Shown piece after piece: positions 60,925-64,000 of a stretch of DNA of 64,000 nt. Positions within the stretch are counted from its first letter, which is position 1, and every line of letters starts with the position of its first letter. The notes beneath the pieces were generated by a model. That model saw nothing but the letters and a program-made list of their open reading frames with translations, made no database searches and was not told where the DNA came from. Origin of the DNA: Acetobacteraceae bacterium. GTDB lineage: Bacteria > Pseudomonadota > Alphaproteobacteria > Acetobacterales > Acetobacteraceae. The position numbers were made by a program, and so were the translations under genes. The DNA lies in NCBI GenBank assembly GCA_947474705.1, contig CANJJS010000020.1, positions 1-64,000 of the forward strand, in the 5' to 3' direction.

Positions 60925-61844
60925 GCGTGTATTTCCTCCTGTGGCGCCGCGCGGGCGATTTGTATGTATGCCGGATCGAAGACCTTGGTGGCCATGACCT
61001 GACAGCGCCGGATCAGGCGGATTTCGTCGGGACTGTAGTCGGCGATCGCGCGGTGGATGGTGCCGAGATTGTCCCAGATGAGAAGGTCTTTCTCGGTCCA
61101 GTGGTGGGTGTAGCGGAACCGGTCCTGAAGTTGGAACTCGAACAGGAAGTCGAGCATTTTGTCGCTTTCGGCGCGGTCCATGCCTTCGATGTGATCGGTG
61201 AAGCCGGGGTTGCAATACAGGACCTTGCGGCCGGTGATTGGGTGCGTGAGGAAGACCGGATGCGGCACGGGCGGGCGCATCCGGCGTTGTTCGTCCGTCA
61301 GGGGCGGGCGGGGGGAATTGCGGTTGTTCCGCATGTGATCCCAGAACTTCGTGAAGTCGTGGATGCCGGTCTTGCCGTCGAGGCGGGCTTTGATGTCGTC
61401 CGGCAGTGCCTCGAAAACCATGTGCATGTTGGAGAATTCGGTGCCGCCCAGGGGCTTGCCGTCGCGTGTGGGGATGCGGACGCCGTAAAGGACGTTCACG
61501 AAGCCCGCGACGGTGCGATAGGTCATGTCGGTGTGCCAGTCCTGCCCCGCGTCGGGACTGCCGATATACAGGCCGTTTTCCTTAACATTAGATAAAATAC
61601 CGACTTCCGGAAACTCTCGTTTCGCGTCCGTTTTGCCGATGGGATTGCCCTGGATTTCCCCGAACAGCGCCGAGAACCGGCTGACATCGCCGGGTCCCAG
61701 GTCCTGGTCTGGAAAGCGCAGCACGCCGTGGTCGCCAAGCGCGCGGAGGATGACGCCGAGGTCGCTGTCCTTCATGGGCTTCGACAGATCGACGCCATGG
61801 ATGGTGGCGCCCAGCACGGCGCCGGTGGGTTCGACTGAGATCAT
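60921..61844 (-). CDS. TauD/TfdA-family dioxygenase (tandem copy 1)
   Basis: This 307-residue Fe(II)/2-oxoglutarate dioxygenase shows His104-x-Asp106 (GQDWHTDMTYR) and the distal His264 (LGTIHRAIADY), with arginines near 277-280 (EIRLIRR). It is clearly a paralogue of the next gene upstream: both share PTGA-LGATIHG, VLYGV/I-IP-RDGK-LGGTEFSNMH and a C-terminal RRCQVMATKVF/QVF. Their spacing is 12 bases. It overlaps the downstream FAH-type gene by four bases. The substrate is unknown. Confidence 0.87.
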   Translation of the reverse strand: MISVEPTGAVLGATIHGVDLSKPMKDSDLGVILRALGDHGVLRFPDQDLGPGDVSRFSALFGEIQGNPIGKTDAKREFPEVGILSNVKENGLYIGSPDAGQDWHTDMTYRTVAGFVNVLYGVRIPTRDGKPLGGTEFSNMHMVFEALPDDIKARLDGKTGIHDFTKFWDHMRNNRNSPRPPLTDEQRRMRPPVPHPVFLTHPITGRKVLYCNPGFTDHIEGMDRAESDKMLDFLFEFQLQDRFRYTHHWTEKDLLIWDNLGTIHRAIADYSPDEIRLIRRCQVMATKVFDPAYIQIARAAPQEEIHA

Positions 61845-61856
61845 GTTGGCTCTCCT

Positions 61857-62762
61857 TCAGGCCGCGCGGGCCAGTTCGGCGAAGCGGGGCCCGAACACCT
61901 GTGTCGCCATCACCTGGCAGCGCCGCATCAGGCGAATTTCGTCGGGCCGGTAATCGGCGATCGCCTGGTGAATCGTTCCGATATGGTCCCAGACCAGCAG
62001 ATCGTTTTCCGTCCAGCCGTGGGTGTAGCGGAACCTGGTTTCGAGCTGATGATCGTAGAAGAATTGCAACATCCGGCCGCTCTCCGCCTCGGGCAGTTCA
62101 TTGATGCGGATCGTGTATCCGGGGTTGCAGTAAAGAACCTTTTTGCCGGTGATCGGATGGGTCATGAACAGCGGATGCACGACCGGCGGGCGGCGGCGGC
62201 GCTGTTCTTCGGTCATCGGCGGGCGGCCGCTGTTCTTGTGCTCCCGCATATGGTTCCAGAATTTTTCGAATGTGTGGGTCACGGTGGCGTTGGCGAGCCG
62301 GGTTTTGATGTCTTCCGGCAGGGCTTCGTACGCGGCGTGCATGTTCGAAAATTCGGTGCCGCCAAGCGCTTTGCCGTCGCGGCGAGGGATTTTGATGCCA
62401 TAGAGCACGTTCGCGAAGCCGATCGTTTCGCGGTAGGACATGTCGGTGTGCCAGTCCTGTCCGGCGTCGGCGGCGCCGATGTATTTCCCGTTTTCCTTGA
62501 TATTCGACAGAATGCCGACCATCGGGATTTCCTTGCCGTCGGGGCCCAGCGGTCCGGACGAAGGTCCCTGAATGTCGCCGAACAACTGGGAAAAGCGCCT
62601 TATGTCGTTCTCCTCCAGATGCTGATCCGGAAAGCGCACCACGCCATATTTCCCAAGCGCGGCGAGGATCTGGCCGAACGCCTGGTCCGGGACCGGCCGC
62701 CGCGCGTCCAGGCCATGAATCGTGGCGCCAAGAATGGCGCCGGTGGGTTCGATCGTGAGCAT
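61857..62762 (-). CDS. TauD/TfdA-family dioxygenase (tandem copy 2)
   Basis: This 301-residue paralogue of the preceding dioxygenase has iron ligands His105 and Asp107 (GQDWHTDMSYR), and distal His in IGTIHQAIADYRPD. It has an extra segment around residues 66-80 (GPSSGPLGPDGKEIP) where copy 1 has a different loop. Both halves of the pair keep complete active sites, so both are probably functional, perhaps with different substrates or as partners. The gene leads the operon of TauD, TauD and FAH-type genes. Confidence 0.86.
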   Translation of the reverse strand: MLTIEPTGAILGATIHGLDARRPVPDQAFGQILAALGKYGVVRFPDQHLEENDIRRFSQLFGDIQGPSSGPLGPDGKEIPMVGILSNIKENGKYIGAADAGQDWHTDMSYRETIGFANVLYGIKIPRRDGKALGGTEFSNMHAAYEALPEDIKTRLANATVTHTFEKFWNHMREHKNSGRPPMTEEQRRRRPPVVHPLFMTHPITGKKVLYCNPGYTIRINELPEAESGRMLQFFYDHQLETRFRYTHGWTENDLLVWDHIGTIHQAIADYRPDEIRLMRRCQVMATQVFGPRFAELARAA

Positions 62763-62826
62763 CTTCAGCCTCCGTCAGCTACCGGACGGTATTTTACGCG
62801 ACCCTGGGCTTTCGGTCGACTCCCGC

Positions 62827-63900
62827 TTATCGCGTCAGGGCCCGGACCATGGCGGCGGCGCCGGCGGAGATGCGATCGATGGCGCGGACGGCCACCGCGT
62901 GGGGCCAGCGGTCGCGAGGCAAATGGAACAAGGGATTGGTGCCGACCAGCGTGACGTAGCGGCCGCCGTTCTTGTGAATATCTCTCGTTTCGCCATTGGG
63001 CACCTGGTGCCTCGGCGCGATCGTGTCCGGCGGTTGACCGGCGGCGGTCAGCGCGCGCTGCATGGCCGTCCGCAGGTCCAGGTCCGACGACTGGATCGAC
63101 AATTGTCCGCCCGTGGCGCCGATATTGGCTCCGAAATGAACCCAGATCGCGCCATCCGGCCCGTCCCAGCCGGGCCGCCGCGCCAGGAACGCGTCCAGGC
63201 CCAGATGATCCAGCTCGTGCCCGCTGTTCGCGGTCATCACGACATCGCAAACAGGCGGATCCATTCGCAGCGCGCGCAGGGTCTCCAGCCAGCACACCAG
63301 CCCGCCGCCGCGTTCGGAGGTGGAATGCCACCATGACGAGCGGGGGGTCATCGCCACCACCGGCGGCCGGGCGCGATCGCGCCCAGGGATATGGATCACC
63401 ACGTTTTTCGCGGTGGTGGCGATGCGGCGGTAATGGCTGACCAGCCGCGACGGCACCGATTGGGGCGCATGGGCGACATGGATCGCGGGACACCCATGAG
63501 GATGCCGGAACTGTTCGGCGTTCAACAAGGCAAGTCCCGGTTCGGCGCCCTGACACACGATAACGAGGCCGGAATGGCCGGTTTCGCGGCGCAACGCGCG
63601 GTACTCTTCCGTATATACAGACCAGGGCGAGAGCGGAACGACCGCGATGGGTCCGGCCACGCCCTCCGGCCCCGTGGACGGGGAATCGAAGACCGGCACT
63701 CCCTCAATGCGGCCTGCTTCGGTTTTGAGCCAGCAGTCGATTGGATCGATCCGGTCGAGCGTCCAGGTTTCGAATGTGACCGTGGCGCCCAGAATTTCGG
63801 CTTCGCGCGCGAGCCACAGGGCCCCGGCATCGTCGCATTCGGTGCCGGTGCGATGGGGACCGTGGGAATCCCAGGCCTGAAGCCACGCGGCGGTGGTCAT
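62827..63900 (-). CDS. M28-peptidase-like protein with altered metal site
   Basis: This 357-residue protein has an overall layout like M28-family aminopeptidase-like enzymes: an N-terminal part with a PA-like insert (EGVPVFDSPSTGPEGVAGPIAVVPL), then VVAMTPRSSWWHSTSERGGGLVCWLETLRAL, where M28 enzymes have HxD...GAxDNxxG, then VMTANSGHELDHLGLDAFLA, where they have a G-E-E motif. The expected His and Asp ligands are replaced (T-P-R, E-R-G-G-G), while the His/Glu of SGHELDH may serve instead. So either a changed catalytic site or an inactive homologue. It lies on the strand of, and 64 bases upstream of, the TauD pair. The 63901-64000 end holds nothing visible. Confidence 0.55.
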   Translation of the reverse strand: MTTAAWLQAWDSHGPHRTGTECDDAGALWLAREAEILGATVTFETWTLDRIDPIDCWLKTEAGRIEGVPVFDSPSTGPEGVAGPIAVVPLSPWSVYTEEYRALRRETGHSGLVIVCQGAEPGLALLNAEQFRHPHGCPAIHVAHAPQSVPSRLVSHYRRIATTAKNVVIHIPGRDRARPPVVAMTPRSSWWHSTSERGGGLVCWLETLRALRMDPPVCDVVMTANSGHELDHLGLDAFLARRPGWDGPDGAIWVHFGANIGATGGQLSIQSSDLDLRTAMQRALTAAGQPPDTIAPRHQVPNGETRDIHKNGGRYVTLVGTNPLFHLPRDRWPHAVAVRAIDRISAGAAAMVRALTR

Positions 63901-64000
63901 GGAAGGGTCCGCATCCGCGCATCTCCAGAAGGGCGGCGGAAGATGGCGCCGGTTTGGCGTGGGATCAAGCGGCGGCCCTGATCCAGATCAAAGCGGGCCA

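Overview
The window is GC-rich and gene-dense, and it looks like chromosome from an alphaproteobacterium, most likely of the Rhodospirillales/Acetobacterales. The evidence is a CcrM-type GANTC methyltransferase, a ctaC-ctaD-ctaB-small ORF-ctaG oxidase assembly cluster, Coq7, a PhaR/PhaA/PhaB polyhydroxyalkanoate set, ZapE, and abundant solute-binding ABC systems and TauD-type dioxygenases. This assignment is inference from gene content; no rRNA is present.

Layout. 1-0.35 kb: two decayed ISAs1-type transposase pieces. 0.48-5.2 kb: a leucine-catabolism operon (isovaleryl-CoA dehydrogenase and both subunits of methylcrotonyl-CoA carboxylase). 5.3-8.8 kb: a peptide-type ABC permease pair, a DUF1330 protein and an MFS transporter. 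8.9-11.7 kb: coq7-dsbB and glnS. 11.7-15.2 kb: a second permease pair with its solute-binding protein gene, which carries a one-base frameshift. 15.4-20 kb: ccrM, then a seven-bladed FG-GAP/RTX/Hint protein gene lying between a decayed copy and an intact copy of a 2-oxoglutarate oxygenase gene. 20-27.4 kb: an inositol-phosphatase/ADP-ribosylglycohydrolase fusion, zapE, another solute-binding protein, rnhB, a dihaem cytochrome c and a luciferase-like monooxygenase. 27.5-31.7 kb: the PHA block (phaR divergent from a coiled-coil protein, a PhaC-like hydrolase, phaA and phaB). 31.7-35.1 kb: a TauD dioxygenase, a second luciferase-like oxidoreductase, an SDR and an enoyl-CoA hydratase. 35.4-40 kb: tRNA-Lys(CTT), a transposase remnant, and the aa3-type oxidase genes. 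40-44.9 kb: a frameshifted MFS exporter with an extra C-terminal domain, a PEP-CTERM protein, a deacetylase and a carboxymuconolactone-decarboxylase-like protein. 45-50.9 kb: aroC-fabI, pdxH, an APH/P-loop kinase fusion, a universal stress protein and a pirin. 50.9-58.5 kb: a six-gene membrane complex related to hydrogenase-4 and complex I. 58.5-64 kb: GST, DUF805, a GrlR-like protein, a fumarylacetoacetase-family hydrolase with two tandem TauD dioxygenases, and an M28-like protein.

The most notable system is the hydrogenase-4-like operon (50.9-58.5 kb). Its membrane subunits and its NuoB-like iron-sulfur subunit are intact, but the catalytic-subunit homologue has serines where hydrogenases have the N-terminal NiFe cysteines. 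This makes it an energy-converting-hydrogenase-related (Ehr) complex rather than a hydrogenase. A pair of inverted palindromic repeats separates its last gene from the rest. Other points worth attention are the FG-GAP/Hint locus with its flanking oxygenase duplication, the phosphatase-ADPRGH fusion, the PHA-side coiled-coil/hydrolase pair, and two single-base frameshifts in otherwise well-conserved transport genes.
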